Below, one piece after another: positions 11,090 to 23,639 of a stretch of DNA of 64,000 nt (within the stretch, counting starts at the first letter, position 1; the number at the start of each line of letters is the position of its first letter). A program made the translations under genes and the position numbers. A model generated the notes under the pieces. That model worked only from the letters and a program-made list of their open reading frames with translations. It had not been told where the DNA came from and searched no databases. The stretch is from Pseudocercospora fijiensis CIRAD86 (Eukaryota > Ascomycota > Dothideomycetes > Mycosphaerellales > Mycosphaerellaceae): assembly GCF_000340215.1 (NCBI RefSeq), contig NW_006921536.1, forward strand, positions 3,743,092 through 3,807,091, given 5' to 3'.

Positions 11090-12500
11090 AGGGTTACTTA
11101 AAGTTTAAGGGCAGATACTATATCCCCGCTAAACAATCGATTAGATAAGAGCTTTTAAAAAGGCACTATAATAGTAAGCTCGCTAGTTACTATAGTATAG
11201 AGAGGTCGTACGAGCTGCTATCGCGTATATACTACTAGCTAAATAGTAAGCGGTATATAAAAGAATACGTATAGACCTATGCAGTATACTAGCGTATTAA
11301 AGCACTAAAGCACCTGCTATTTAGCGAGTTGTCTTTACTTCCTATTCCTAGGAAGCTATTCGTAGAACTTATAATAGATTTCATTATAGGCCCTCCTCCT
11401 ACTAAGCGTAGGGGTAGCAAGGATATATATAATACTATCCTTGTTATAGTAGATCGATTTACTAAAGGCGCTCGATAATCGATATATCCCGGCGTAGAAA
11501 GATTAGACTGCTATTAATATAGTAGAAGCGCTATAGAACAATATCTTCTATACCTATTAGGGAACCCCTAAGGGGATAGTGTCTAATCGTAGATCGATAC
11601 TAACATCGTATTATTAGAGCGAGATATGCCTATAGCTAAGACTAAAGCATCGGCTATTAATAGCCTTCTACCTATAGACTAACGGTCAAATAGAGAGGCA
11701 GAATACTACCCTATAGTAGTACCTACGTAGCTATATTAATAAAAACCCCGAGGATTGGGTTAACCTCCTATAGCCTATAGAATTCGTATATAACAATAGT
11801 ATATACTTATCGACTAAGGTTTTACTATATATAGCTTCAATAGGCTAAAACGCTGCCTTACTACAAGACCTACTAACGCTCGAGGCCGAGCGTAAGGAAA
11901 GGGAAGCGCGTTAAGTACTAGAGATACTAGCGGTAATAGAACGTGTCTAGAAGATACGAGAAATCTACGCTAAAATAGCTAAGAAGCTAACAAAGGCTTA
12001 AGAGTACTAAAAGACCTACTACAATAAGCGCTATATACTAATAACCTTTAAACAAGGCGATATAGTTATACTTAGTACGAAGAACCTCCGTATCCGCAAA
12101 CACCTATTACCTAATAGCAAAACGAGGCCTAAGCTCGCACTAAGATACATTAGCCTATTCCGCATTCGAGAAGTTAAGGGCTCTTTCGCACAAGCCTATT
12201 AGTTGTAGCTTCCCCCTTATTATACTATCTACGACACCTTCTATATATCCCTCTTTAAACTATACTATTAGCGCGAAGGCGATAAAGCGCCTACTAAGTT
12301 AGAAGAAGTCTTAGCTAATAGCGAAGAGCTATAGTCTATAGAACGTATTCTAAAGTACTAGACTAGGCAAGGCAAGAAGGAATACCTCTTAAGATAGTAG
12401 GGCTATTTACCTAAATAGGACTCGTAGGAAGCTAAAGACTCCTTTAAGGATATAGCTAAGTTGTTAGATAAGTATTAGACTAGTATAAAGAACAAGAAGA
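11090..12500 (+). pseudogene. Gypsy-C integrase and chromodomain remnant
   Basis: The integrase N-terminal zinc-binding region is readable from about 11.1 kb, with Cys codons turned into Tyr. The core follows (ELIIDFIIGPPPTKRRGSKD near 11.37-11.43 kb). A chromodomain-like end lies at about 12.33-12.44 kb (ERILKY...GKKEYLLR..GYLPK.DS.EA), where two aromatic cage codons are now stops. The chromodomain places it in the chromovirus clade, whose integrases target heterochromatin. Confidence 0.85.
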
Positions 12501-12509
12501 AGGCTAAGG

Positions 12510-13712
12510 GCCTATAATATCGCCTAGGAACAATGCTACCCCTAGGGTACTATTAAGCTAACTAATTAGAGGCAAGCAATTGTTAGTAAAGGATAACGAG
12601 ACTATACTATAATAGCGAACGCGCACCGAGAGTTAACAAGCGCGCTATAACTATTAACTAATCGCCTACTCTTTTAAGGATTCTACCTCTTTACTAATAC
12701 GCCCTATAGGTCCCCCTTTTGTTCCTTTATTCTATTAAGGCCTCGAGGCCTAGGCGGTCGACGAGGACGGCGCGCGCGCGTAAAGGGTAATAATAATAAT
12801 AACGACGGCGCAGCCGGCGCGGCTATAATAGTAACGGTATTACAGAGTATGTCGCTAGTTAAACTATTACTAGTCGAAGAAGGAAATAGGAAGCAAGGTA
12901 AAGTTAGCGCTAAGACGGCTAGCGCCGCTATTATTAATATTACCTACTATTGTCGCTATACCTATAGGAACAACCTTACCTATACTACGAGCCTAAAGTA
13001 CTAACTAAGTTAAAAGATTGAACCTATCGAGGGTTTAATTAAAACTTTAACTAAGTTAAAAGATTAAGCGACTAATAGACTAACTAAGGGTAAAAATATA
13101 GAGCTAAGCTAGCTAGGGTTGATCTTGCGGATAATAGGTTACTCCTCGATCTTTCCGACCCTTTAAGCGAGGCGAACCTTAACTATTATACTTATAATAG
13201 CCTTTACTTATAGAAACTAGACGAACTGCGTTTTTAAAAAGATAAGATAAGATTAATAATTAAAGGCTGCTAAACCTAACTAATTAGGGCTAGTAAAACT
13301 ACAATAGTAAATAATAGCCCTCGTAATAACAAGAATAACCCTCGGAGCGGATATTGCTAGGTCTTTTAAGAGTAGACGCAAAGAACTCGGTATAACATTA
13401 CTTAGAACGGAGGCAGTGCTATAATACCTCGTACGCCTACCTATTATAGTAGGGAAGACGCGCTCGTATTATAATTAGTCGATAGTCCTTAATTCTTATA
13501 GATATATATTACTTCATTATATACAAGGATAGCGCAGTTAGAGTTAGACTTGTATTAGAAGGTAAGGTTTAATATAGTTACCACACTTAGGTAGTTAAGT
13601 GTTTAATTTAGCGCGGGCTAAGCAACTTATTAGACTTGCTAAGTTAGTAGTAATAGAGGTCGAGATTGGAATATAGACAGGCTACGAGGGCGCGGCCTTT
13701 AGAAGGGAAGCG
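12510..13712 (+). other. Gypsy-C 3' untranslated region
   Basis: No coding signal is visible between the chromodomain and the 3' LTR. The region contains simple-sequence tracts (CGCGCG at about 12.77 kb; TAATAATAATAA at about 12.79 kb). Its counterpart in Gypsy-B runs from 14381 to about 15550. Confidence 0.6.
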
Positions 13713-13911
13713 TGTATTAGGGCCAAAGAGGCTACACGTAATTAGTATATAACTAGGCCGAGTAAAGCTAGGGTCTTAGTGCCTTAGGCAGGGCTTAGCG
13801 CTTAGCGTTAGGCTAACTAGCCTGCATTCCTCCCTCTCCTCCTAGCTCTCTATCGAATACTACCTATACCTACTACTACCCTATCTACCTACTAATATAA
13901 CCCTTCTTACA
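13713..13911 (+). repeat. 3' LTR of Gypsy-C
   Basis: Begins TGTATTAGGG and ends CTTCTTACA, keeping the canonical TG...CA ends. It is followed by the CTATT duplication at 13912-13916. Confidence 0.9.
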
Positions 13912-14191
13912 CTATTATAATAAGGGGTAGCACTAATAATATATTGTAGCCCCTTATAGTACGGATATAGCGGAATTAGGAGATATCGGCCTAGTATAAT
14001 TAACTTAGTATAATAGGCCGTATAGGAGGCCTTGCTTAATAATTAGTACGGTTGTTTTTAGTAGAATAGTACGTATAGGTCCCGTTTTTCGGGCGCAATA
14101 TAGTTAAATTAATAGTTTTCGTAGCTATACCGCTAAAAGCTTAAAATAAGGACTATCTAGGTACTGCCTTTAAAGGGTAGGACGAATACTA
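13912..14191 (-). mobile_element. Gypsy-A, segment 2 (leader and gag start)
   Basis: Continues Gypsy-A after the Gypsy-C insertion. It aligns with 20680-20953 of Gypsy-B. It carries the untranslated leader and the first part of gag on the minus strand. Confidence 0.88.
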
Positions 14192-14380
14192 TATAAGAAG
14201 GGTTATGTTAGTAGGTAGAAAGGGTAGTAGTAGGTTAGTATAGTATTCGATAGAGATCTAGGAGAAGAAGGAGGAAGGTAGGCTAGTTAGCCTAACGCTA
14301 AGCGCTAAGCCCTGCCTAAGGCACTAAGACCCTAGCTTTACTCGAGCTAGTTATATAATAATTACGTATAGCCTCTAACA
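14192..14380 (-). repeat. 5' LTR of Gypsy-A
   Basis: Reverse complement begins TGTTAGAGGC and ends CTTCTTATA. Against the Gypsy-C LTR it lacks 8 bp (GGCTAAAG) just inside the start. The next bases, AGAAT (14381-14385), would be one side of its target duplication in Gypsy-B; the other side is outside the window. Confidence 0.8.
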
Positions 14381-15559
14381 AGAATAGTTAGACTTGCTAT
14401 CCTTATGTATAATAAAGTAATATATAACTAAAAGAATTAAGGACTATCGACTAATTACAATACGAGCGCGTCTTTCCTACTATAATAGGTAGGCGTACGA
14501 GGTATTGCAGCACTGCCTCCGTTCTAAGTAATGTCGTTAGAGTTCTTTGCGTCTACTCTAAAAGACCTAGAAATGTCCGCTCCGAGGGATTGTTCTTATT
14601 ATTACGAGGGATTGTTCTTATTATTACGAGGGCTATTATTGTTCGTAGTTTCGCTAGCCCTAATTAGTTAGGTTTAGTAGCCTTTAATTGTTAATCTTAT
14701 TTTATCTTTTCAAAAAAACACAGTCCGTCTAGTTTCTATAAGTAAAGGCTATTATAAGTGTAGTAGTTAAGGTTCGCCTCGCTTAAAGGGTCGGAAAGAT
14801 CGAGGAGTAACTTATTATCCGCAAGATCGACCCCGGCTAGCTTAGCTCTATAGTTTTGCCCTTAGTTAGTCTATTAGTTACTTAATCTTTTAAGCCTTAA
14901 TATTCTAACTTAGCCTTAAAGTTTTAATCAAACTTTTAACGGGTCTAATCTTTTAACTTAGTCGGTATAGTGCCTTAGGCTCGCGGTATAGGTAAGGTTG
15001 TTCCTATAGGCGTAGCGATAATAGCAGGTAATGTTAACAATAGCGCTAGTCGTCTTAGCGCTAACTTTACCTTGCTTCTAATTTCCTTCTTTAACTAGCA
15101 ATAACAGTAGCAACACCGTTACCGATATAGCCGTATCTTTCCTTCCTTAAATAGGAACACACTCCGTAACACTGTTACCGATATAGCCGTGTCGGCTGCC
15201 GGCATACTGCTAGCTCGTAGCGCGACACTATTACTATCCTTATTATCGTTATTCGTACGCGCGTATATATCGCCGATTGCCTAGGCTTCGAGGCCTCGAT
15301 AGAATGAATAAACAAGAGGTAGAGTCCTTAAAAGAGCAGTAACTAATTAACGCGTCGTAGCGCGCTAGGTATAGTCTTATTGTCCTAGTTGCCGGTCCCT
15401 AATTAGTTAGCGAATGTTACCCCGGGGGTAGTATTAATCCTAGGTCTTCTCTAGTAGCGTTAGCGACATTATAAGCTCTTAGCCTTCTTCTTGTTCTTTA
15501 TCCTAGTCTAATACTCGTCTAATAACTTAGTTATATCCTTAAACGAGTCTTTAGCCTCC

Positions 15560-17050
15560 TACGAGTCCTATTTAGGTAAATAGCCTTGCTATCTTAGAAG
15601 GTACTCCTTCTTGCCTTGTCTAGTCTAGTGCTATAGGATACGTTCTATAGACTATAGCTCTTTACTATCCGCTAGTATGTCTTCGTGTTTAGTAGGGGCT
15701 TTATCCCCCTCGCGCAGGTAATATAGCTTTAGGAGGGATACGTAGAAGGTGTTATAGATAGTATAATAAGGTAGAAGCTATAACTAATAGGCCTATGCGG
15801 AGGAGCCCTTAACTTCTCGAATACGGAATAGGCTAATGTATCTTAGTGCGAGCTTAGGCCTTGTTTTGCTATTAGGTAATAGGTGCTTACGGATACAGAG
15901 GTTCTTAGTGCTTAACATAACTATATCGCCTTGCTTAAAGGTTATTAGGGTATAGTGTTTGTTATAATAGGCCTTCTAATAGGCCTAGGCCTTTACTAGT
16001 TTGTTAGCTATCTTAGCGTAAATTTCTCGCATCCTTTAAACCCTCTTAATAGCCGCTAGTGTCTTAGGTGTTAGTACGTAACACGCTTCCCTTTCCTTGC
16101 GCTCGGCCTCGAGCGATAAGGGGTCTTATAGCATAGCAGCGTTTTAGCCTATTATAGCGAAATAAGGTAACACCTTAGTAGATAAGTAGGCACTATTGTT
16201 ATATACGAATTCGGCTAGTTGCAGGAGGTTAACCTAGTCGTTAGAGTTCTTATTAATATAGCTACGCAGGTACTGCTATAGCGTAGCATTTTGCCTCTCG
16301 GTCTAGCTATCTGTTTGTAGATAGAACGCTATAGATAGGCGATGCTTAAGTCTTAGCTATAGGCATATCTTACTCTAATAGTAAGATATAAATGTCGACC
16401 CTCGGTCGGAGACTATCCTCTTAGGGGTTCCCTAATAGCTATAGAAGATGTTATTCTATAGTAACTTAGCTAGGTTAATAGCTATCCAATCCTTCCGAGT
16501 AGGGATATAGCGAGCACCCTTAGTAAATCGGTCTATAACGACTAGTATAGCGTTAAAGACGTCTCTGCTTCCTCTCTATTTAGTAGAGGGAAGACCTATA
16601 ATAAAATCTATTATAAGCTCTGTAAAAGGCTTCTTTAGAACAGGGAGTGAAGACAACTCGCTAAATAGTAAGTGCTTTAGTGCTTTAACTCGCTAGTATA
16701 CTATATAGGTCTGTATATACTCCTTTATATGCCGCTTACTATTTAGCTAGTAGTATATGCGCGATAGTAACTCGTGCGACCTCTCTGTACTATAGTAACT
16801 AGCGAGGTTACTATTATAGTGCCTCTTTAAAAGCTCTTATCTAATCGATTGTTTAGCGGGGATATAGTATCTGCCCTTAAACTTTAAGTAACCTTTGTCG
16901 TCGATCGACTAATTGTTACTCTTACTAGATCGAGTCTTTCGCCTACTTATAAGCTTATTAATACGTTCGATAGCAAAGGCGTCCCTCTGCTAAGCACGTA
17001 ATAGCTTATCTATAAACGATTAACTATCCCTATTTATAAGGTTATTTAAT
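15560..17050 (-). pseudogene. Gypsy-B integrase and chromodomain remnant
   Basis: Minus-strand reading shows the integrase core and, at about 15.56-15.72 kb, a chromodomain (ERILQH.TRQGKKEYLLR.QGYLPKQDS.EAKD). Its Trp positions are stops, as in Gypsy-C. The 5' side includes a zinc-binding region near 16.7-16.9 kb. Confidence 0.82.
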
Positions 17051-17059
17051 AGTACCCGT

Positions 17060-18720
17060 ACTATCGAACGAGGTACGTATTATATATATCTAATAGCACT
17101 AGTAGCCGGAACTACTACAACCTCTTCTATAGTACTATCGCTATAGATAGCAATATCTTTAATCGAGTCGTTATAGCTCGAGCGATCTACGTCCTTTCTT
17201 TTAACGTATACTAGAAGAACGACAACTCCGCTATAGTATTTATTGCCGCCGCGGGGTCCGGAAGTCCGCTTATCCTACGCTTGCTTATTAACGATACAGG
17301 CTATAGCAATCTTATACTATAGGGTTAGAAACAACGAATTAATAGATTAATAGGTCTCGCTATCGTAATTAGGCCGCCTCGATAGGCTATTAGTAGGGTT
17401 ACTTACGCCTAGCTGATATAGTATATTAAAATCGAACCTAGCGAGGTAGACGGCCTATCTAGCCTATCGACCTATAACTCTAGTAACCTTAGTAATACTA
17501 CGGAGGTTGTTATAGTCTATATAGACCTGAATAGTGTGCTATACACTATCGAGATAGTAGCGCTAGTGCTTAAAGGCCTCTATAATAGCTAAGAGCTCTT
17601 GCTCGTAGGTCTTATATCGACGTTCTATATTAATTATCTTCCGTAAAAAGAAGGCAATCGGGTACTAGTAATAGTCATTATCTAATTGCTATAATATAAT
17701 AGCCGATATAGCGAACTGTAAAGCGTTAGTCTTAATTCGGATCTATTTGCTTAGCACGAAATAGTATAACAAGGGGACTTTAGTAAATCGTTTCTTTAGA
17801 CCGTTAAAAGCGGCTTGTATTTTATTAGTCCATTTGAATTCCCTAGATAGGTTAGCCTTGGTTTTAGTGAGCTTAGTTAATAGTATTACATGCCTCGAAT
17901 AGCCCTTAATAAAACGGCGGTAGAAATTAGCGAAGCTAAGGAACGACTACAGTTCCTTAATTGTCGTAGGAATAGGCTATTTAGTAATTGTTCTAATCCG
18001 ATTAGGGTTAGCCTTAACACCTTTAGTAGATATAAGGAAGCTAAGGAAGGCTACCTCCTTAGTAGCAAAGGTGCATTTAGAAGGCTTGCAATACAGGCTA
18101 TAAGCCCTTAGGCGATCGAGTACCTTACGGACTGCAGCCTAGTGCTCTATAATATTAGGCGAATAGGTATAAACTAGGATGTTATCTAGGTAAACTATAT
18201 AGAGGTAGTCTAATAGGCCTAACAAGGCCCGATTAATATAGGACTAGAAGGTCGCAGGGGCGTTAGCTAGGCCAAATAGTATAACTAGGTACTTAAAATA
18301 GCTATAACGAGTGCGGAAGGCTGTTTTCTACTCGTCGCCTTTACGAATACAGATACGGTAGTACGCATCCTTAATGTCTAACGTAGTATAGAAGTAAGCG
18401 CTAGAAAGGCGGTCGAGGGTCTCGTTAATAAGCGGAAGTAGACAGCGGTCTTTAATAGTAATAGCATTAAGCCTACGATAATTAATATATAGGCGTAGGC
18501 TACTATCCTTCTTTAGAATAAATAGGATTAGTGCACTAGCAGGGCTGTTGCTATACTAAATTCGACTATTAGCTAGGTTCTTATCTAGGTATTTACGTAA
18601 CATAGCAAGCTTACGCTTACTAAGGTTGTAGAGTAGTCTAAAAGGAACCTCTTTGCCCTCTATAATATTAATCTTATAGTCTGTCTCTTTAAATATAGGC
18701 AATATCGATGCTAAGTAGTA
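17060..18720 (-). pseudogene. Gypsy-B reverse transcriptase and RNase H remnant
   Basis: Minus-strand RT; the active-site box at about 18.18-18.20 kb reads YLDN, the same D to N change as in Gypsy-C. RNase H follows toward 17.4 kb. It aligns with 9290-10630 of Gypsy-C. Confidence 0.85.
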
Positions 18721-18960
18721 TTTAAATACCTCGATATAAGTTTCTCGAATAGGCTAGGGTATACGAGCAAGTTAATTAGGGTCTATACTATTAGGGGGCA
18801 CAGGTTTATCGTTATTACTACCGAGCAGGTCGGCAGTCGGATTAGCTAAGGTAGAGGCTAGTATTAGGTTGCTAATAAACAAGACCCGGATATTATTAGG
18901 GCACTCGCTAACATTAATGTGTTTAATGTCCTCTTTCCTAGCGATTCTAAATCGCTACTT

Positions 18961-19320
18961 TTAGATACCTAAGTCTATAGCTATAGCATAGTGCTTAAGA
19001 ACAGGGTTACTAATAACAATATCGGAGGGGAGGCTGTCTATGTCTACTACGTAGGCGGTAAAGTATAGCAAGCGCTTATTACCGAGGTCGTCTCTTAGGA
19101 CTATATAGACATAGTAAGCTCTATAAGTCAAGTGCCGAGCGTTATTAAACCAAGTAAGGGTTAGTAGGTTAGTCCTAGGCAATTGTCGGAGGTCTAATTG
19201 CTTAGCTAGGCGATAGTTAATAAGGGTACTAACTAAATTTCCGGGGTCTAGTATAACCTTAGTTTTATAATTGTTAAAATACGTGTCCTCTACGAGACAG
19301 GTGCATATAATAGCTAGCAC
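18961..19320 (-). pseudogene. Gypsy-B aspartic protease, still an open frame of 119 codons
   Basis: An unbroken 119-residue frame with the retropepsin-like sequence VILDPGNLVSTLI near residue 25 (family motif L-D-S/T-G-A/S; Ser replaced by Pro, so catalysis is doubtful), then QLDLRQL and a C-terminal SNPVLKHYAIAIDLG. It is part of a larger pol polyprotein and has no start of its own. Survival of the frame is probably chance, as the sequence on both sides is broken. Confidence 0.8.
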
Positions 19321-19479
19321 AATGTCGATAGTCTTACGCCGTACGAGGCTAACAGTTAGTACGGCGCTTATTCTTTTTTCGAAGGTTAGCCTATAGGGGT
19401 AGCGTTAGCTACTAAAAGGTGTTTCTTATATTTAGCGGAAGCTCGGTTAATCCGGGCCTAATCCCTAGGTTTGTCGCAT

Positions 19480-20700
19480 TAGCCTAGTAAATAGCTAGTG
19501 CTGTTATAGTTAAAGCACTTTAATCCGGTTAGTAGGTTGCTATAGCTATTGTTACTATTGTTAGCCGAGCGGTTAGTATTATAGGGATACGAGCCCCTTC
19601 TACGGCCCCTATCGCGGCCTCCTCTATATAGCCGCCGGCTACGGCCCCTTCTACGGTCGTTGTTACTATTCCTACTATTAGCATTATTGTCTTAGTAGGA
19701 ACCTTGGTTTCCTCCGCGGCTACGATTGCTACGGTTAGTACTAGCTAGTCGGATCCTCGATTCTAGTCGTTATTAAAGCTAGACAGCTCGTTCGGCTATT
19801 TCTACTTCGACTATAAATTAAATACGTATTAGATTAGCCTGTTCGAACACGCGACGGCGGTCTAATTCGAGAATAAGCTCCTACCTAAGCTTAGGGCGTA
19901 TTTCCGAGATCTATATAGAATTAGTCTTAGCCGGAAGGTTATCCTCGAGGGTCTTTAAATAGGCCTCGAATAAGCGAGCCGATTGATTAGTCTTCTGTTT
20001 AGCTCGAAGATATAGGTCCTAAGTATATTGTTGCCTTAGTATAGGGTTTCTAAGGGTGTCTAGTATAATGGTTTTGTAGGTCTGCTACTAAATAGCGGTC
20101 TAGTCGTCGAGGGAGTCGAAATAGTTATCCTATATGCGCTTTAGGTCGCTATTAATATACTATATAGCGTATACGACTAAGGAATAGTCGTCTAGTAGCG
20201 CTCTTAGTGCATTGCGCTAGTTAAGTTTATAGTTACAAATGTAGTCGTTATACTGCTTTCGACTAGAGCTATTAAACACAGTGTAGTCCTTAAGTTTAGC
20301 GTCCTTCTTTTAGATAGGTAGTAAAGAAGGTCCCGCTATTAGTTTAGTTGTCGGGGCTTCCTAAAGGCGACGGAGCTCGAGGAGGTTATCCTTTAGCTAT
20401 TGTTCTTAGCGTAGGGCAGTAAGCCTGTTCTAAGTAGCTTCTTAAAGTCTCGCTACTAGTTAGGGACTAAAGGCTAGTTAGCTATATCGACGATTAACAA
20501 TATTGTTAAGAATGTCGTCGACAGGCAATTCTAAGTCGTTACCTAGAATTATAGGTTCTTTAGTAGGCTCTCCGGTAGGCTCTTTAGCAGGAGGCACTTT
20601 AGTAGGCAACGTGCTACTAGAGTTATTATTGCTAGCGCTGCTAGCGGCACCGCGGTTGTTGTTTCGTAATAAACCGGCTATTATAAGGGGCGACACTAAT
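19480..20700 (-). pseudogene. Gypsy-B gag remnant
   Basis: Includes a zinc-knuckle start (CFNC) near 19.50-19.53 kb, an Arg/Gly linker, the capsid-like region, and an open N-terminal stretch at 20478-20696. That stretch reads LIIAGLLRNNNRGAASSASN followed by Pro/Glu/Lys-rich repeats (KVPPAKEPTGEPTKEP). The Asn/Ser tract is shared with A and C. Confidence 0.8.
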
Positions 20701-20953
20701 AATGTATTATTAGCCCCTAAGATACGGATGTAGCGGAATTAGTAGATATCGGTCTAGTACGATTAACTCGGTATAATAGGCCGTATAGAAGGCCTTGCTT
20801 GATAATTAGTACGGTTGTTTTAATAGAGTAGTACGTATAGGTCCCGTTCTTTAGGCGCAATATAGTTAAATCGATAGTTTTCGTAGCTATACCGCTAAAA
20901 GCTTGAAATAAGGACTATCTAGCTACTACCCTTAAAGGGTAGATCGAATACTA

Positions 20954-21152
20954 TATAAGAAGGGTATATTAGTAGGTAGATAGGGTAGTAGTAGGTATAG
21001 GTAGTATTCGATAAAGAACTAGGAGGAGAGGGAGGAAAGCGGGCAAGTTAGCCTATTACTAAGCGCCAAGCCCTGCCTAAGGCATTAAGACCCTAGCTTC
21101 ACTCGAGCCTAGTTATATACTAATTACGTATAGCCTCTTTAGTCCTAATACG
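20954..21152 (-). repeat. 5' LTR of Gypsy-B
   Basis: Same 199-bp length as the Gypsy-C 3' LTR. Its outer end is CCTAATACG, i.e. CGTATTAGG on the minus strand where TGTATTAGG is expected. The flanking TAGAT (21153-21157) is the candidate target duplication, not testable here. Confidence 0.82.
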
Positions 21153-23504
21153 TAGATTCCGCTATTAAAATACGATCTCGCTATACTAACGACAAGTTAC
21201 AACCCGTAAATCTAATATAAGAAGGTTATAGCTCTACTAATTGCGAGTCTAACGATCTAAAAATCCCGTATATACGACGTATACGCGTTAAGTTATACTA
21301 AATCTCGCGACGCGACTTAATATAGCTATCCGTTTGCCCTACCGAGTCGAGACGAGTATACGACTAAATTATATAGTAAATAGATACGCGGAGGTTATAG
21401 AGGGCACTAGAAAGGTAGACCCCTTACACTTTGTTAACGTAGAAGGGCGTCGTTTGTTTACTTATAAAGCATATAGGGTAGGCAAACGAGTTAGTCGAGA
21501 GTAGTAATTTACGTTTATCGATAATAACTTTAGCATTTCTAAAGCGACTAGCTTATTAAAATAGCGGATATTCTTAATCGCTAAATTATCTAGGTCCCGT
21601 CTCTATAAAGTGCTATACTACGACTAATAGTTGTTAAGCTATATAGCCTATTCGATATAAAATATAGTAGTAGTAACGCAACCTATACCCGCTAGTAACG
21701 GTTTAGCTTTAGGCGCTTCGCTAGAATAAGATCTCGAATAGCGCTAACCTTAATATAGTATAGTATAGAAATAGAAGTTACGAGCAGTATATACGGATTT
21801 AACTACGAAGCGCCTAAATAGAGGTAGCCTATAAGGATAGATATATTCTACGTCTAAGATATTAAGAAAGGGCAACTACTACTACTATGCCTACCTCCTC
21901 GCTTTAACGGTATCTATTATAACCCTACGATATTATCTATAACGCGCTTACGCTTCTTCTTCGCGGCTTTAATAGTACGATAGCTCTTATACTAGCGTAG
22001 AAGACGCTTGCCCTTCTAGAAGTAGCGAACCTTCTTACGCTTACCGTATCGACTATTATAGCGCTACTAATCGATACCCTTAATACCGTTACTATTATAC
22101 TTACTATCGGACTCTTCCGCTATATAATCTGCTAGCGTATTCTTCTTTAGTAGACCGCTAGGTACGCCGGTAGCTACTTATCTAGACTAGTACTTAAATT
22201 GCTAACTAACCTACGCTATATAGGAATAGGTAGGTATATTCTACTAAATAATAGTATTAATCTCGGCTCTTAGATAAATATAGCGACGGCTTTTAGCGGT
22301 ATATAGAACAGGCTTAATAGCCTTCGTAGTATAGTATTTAAAATATATAAGTAGTATATATTCGGTTGTCTTATATACCTCCGTTACTTTATCTTTTATA
22401 GCATCGCCTATCTACTAGTAGAGGTCGCGTATAGGAGGGATTATCTCCTTATTAAATAGGCGCTCGAGTCGGCGGCTAGTCGTACGGTTACTACGGTATA
22501 GATATACTTTATAGACGTATACTTAATCTCGGAAGGCGTAGGGCTTATATATATTAGCGCTATATATTTAGGCGTCCGATAACGTATAGGATATCTCGTA
22601 CGGTACCGCTATCTTTAAAAGAAGAAGGATATACGAAGTAGAAGCAAGGTAGACGAAGCGGAAGTCGTATAGCTAGAAGTTATAAAGGTAAATCGCGGAG
22701 GAGGTAGAAGTTCCAAATATAGAAGTTAAGGGAAGTAGCTAGCTCTTCCTATATTTAAGAACTATATCTAAAAAGGAATAGAAGGCGGCTTCTATTATAT
22801 AGTAGCAAACGAGTAGCAGGGACGCACTAAAGACTATTATTTACTTTTATATAGTCTATATAAACCTACCTTTTTAAGCGCTAGTAGACTACTCCTTTCT
22901 TTTATAACGTTATCGCTTAGGGTAGAGGGGAATAGTCGTCGTAGGCTCCTCTTAAACCCCCTATACCTACCGCTTTAGTATCTATATCTTTTTGCTAACG
23001 TTAGCGTTCTAGATAAGTTAAATACTCGCTAAGGCTCGGTATTAACTTGCCCTCTACTTTAGTACTCCTATTCGTAACGTTAGCGTTCTAGACAAATTAA
23101 GCACTCGCTAAGGCTTAGTATTAACTTGCCCTTTACTTTAGTATACTCGTCTTACTAGCGTTAGCGTTCCGGATAAATTAAGTATTCGCTAAGGCTCGGT
23201 AATAAATTGCCCTCTACTTTAGTATCTTCGTCTTACTAGCGTTAGCGTTTCGAAAAAATTAAGCACTCGCTAAGGCTCGGTATTAACTTGCCCTCTACTT
23301 TAGTATCCTCGTCTTACTAGCGTTATACTTCCTTTTAATTTAGCCTTAAGGTTGCCGCTAGGTCTTATCTACTAAAATCTACGATACTATTCTCCTACTA
23401 GTAGCTATAGCTAAGGTTATAGCTTAGTAGAAGGTATTCTTAGAGCCTTAGGTATCTATCGTTATCGTATTAAGCACTTTTGCTAGCGTAGTTTTGCTAG
23501 AAAC
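21153..23504 (-). mobile_element. Unidentified RIP-degraded transposon remnant
   Basis: Minus-strand reading from about 22.5 to 21.2 kb gives a long, stop-broken frame. It contains KGKRLLR.YKSYRTIKAAKK (near 21.93-22.02 kb) and a segment IRDLILAKRLKLNRY (near 21.70-21.75 kb). No family is recognised; a transposase or accessory protein is possible. Low TG/CA content shows it was repeated when RIP acted. It ends in an 80-bp tandem array next to the Plavaka-like left terminus and may belong to a different element. Confidence 0.45.
23001..23322. repeat. About 80-bp tandem repeat, four units
   Basis: Units start with TTAGCGTT at 23001, 23080, 23161 and 23242 (79, 81 and 81 bp apart). Each contains CTCGCTAAGGCT and TTGCCCTCTACTTTAGTA. 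Unit differences are mostly transitions. Confidence 0.92.
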
Positions 23505-23580
23505 GTTACGGAAACTTTTTTACCGATCGCGACGATCCTATCGATAGGATCGCTTAGGATCCTTAGGATCGTACGTTAAA
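23505..23580. repeat. Left terminal inverted repeat of the Plavaka-like element
   Basis: Starts GTTACGGAAACTTTTTTACC and continues ATCGCGACGATCCTATCGAT, then GGATCGCTTAGGATCC, which carries the same 10-bp subterminal motif as the right end. Confidence 0.7.
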
Positions 23581-23639
23581 GATCTTATCTAATAGGATCG
23601 TCGCGATCTAGAAATTCTAGTAAATCTAATCGTAGTTAG

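Larger units (their letters stand above)
6795..13911 (+). mobile_element. Gypsy-C, complete chromovirus-type LTR retrotransposon, RIP-inactivated
   Basis: A 7117-bp element with LTRs at both ends (197 and 199 bp) and a 5-bp CTATT duplication, inserted into Gypsy-A. The order gag, protease, reverse transcriptase, RNase H, integrase, chromodomain is that of Ty3/Gypsy chromoviruses. Every domain carries RIP-type stops and substitutions. It is the youngest of the three Gypsy copies here by nesting. Confidence 0.93.
14381..21152 (-). mobile_element. Gypsy-B, chromovirus-type retrotransposon interrupted at its 3' end
   Basis: Minus-strand copy of the same family as A and C, with 5' LTR at the right (20954-21152) and all domains down to the 3' untranslated region. 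It stops at 14381 about 170 bp short of where its 3' LTR should begin, directly at the Gypsy-A LTR. The simplest explanation is that Gypsy-A inserted here and the rest of Gypsy-B lies beyond the window. A 27-bp tandem duplication lies at about 14583-14632. Confidence 0.88.

Noticed and set aside
17890..18111. 73-codon plus-strand open stretch
   Set aside because: Antisense of the Gypsy-B reverse transcriptase region.
20503..20733. 76-codon plus-strand open stretch, Leu/Gly-rich
   Set aside because: Antisense of the Gypsy-B gag N-terminus; the minus-strand reading is the gag homologue.
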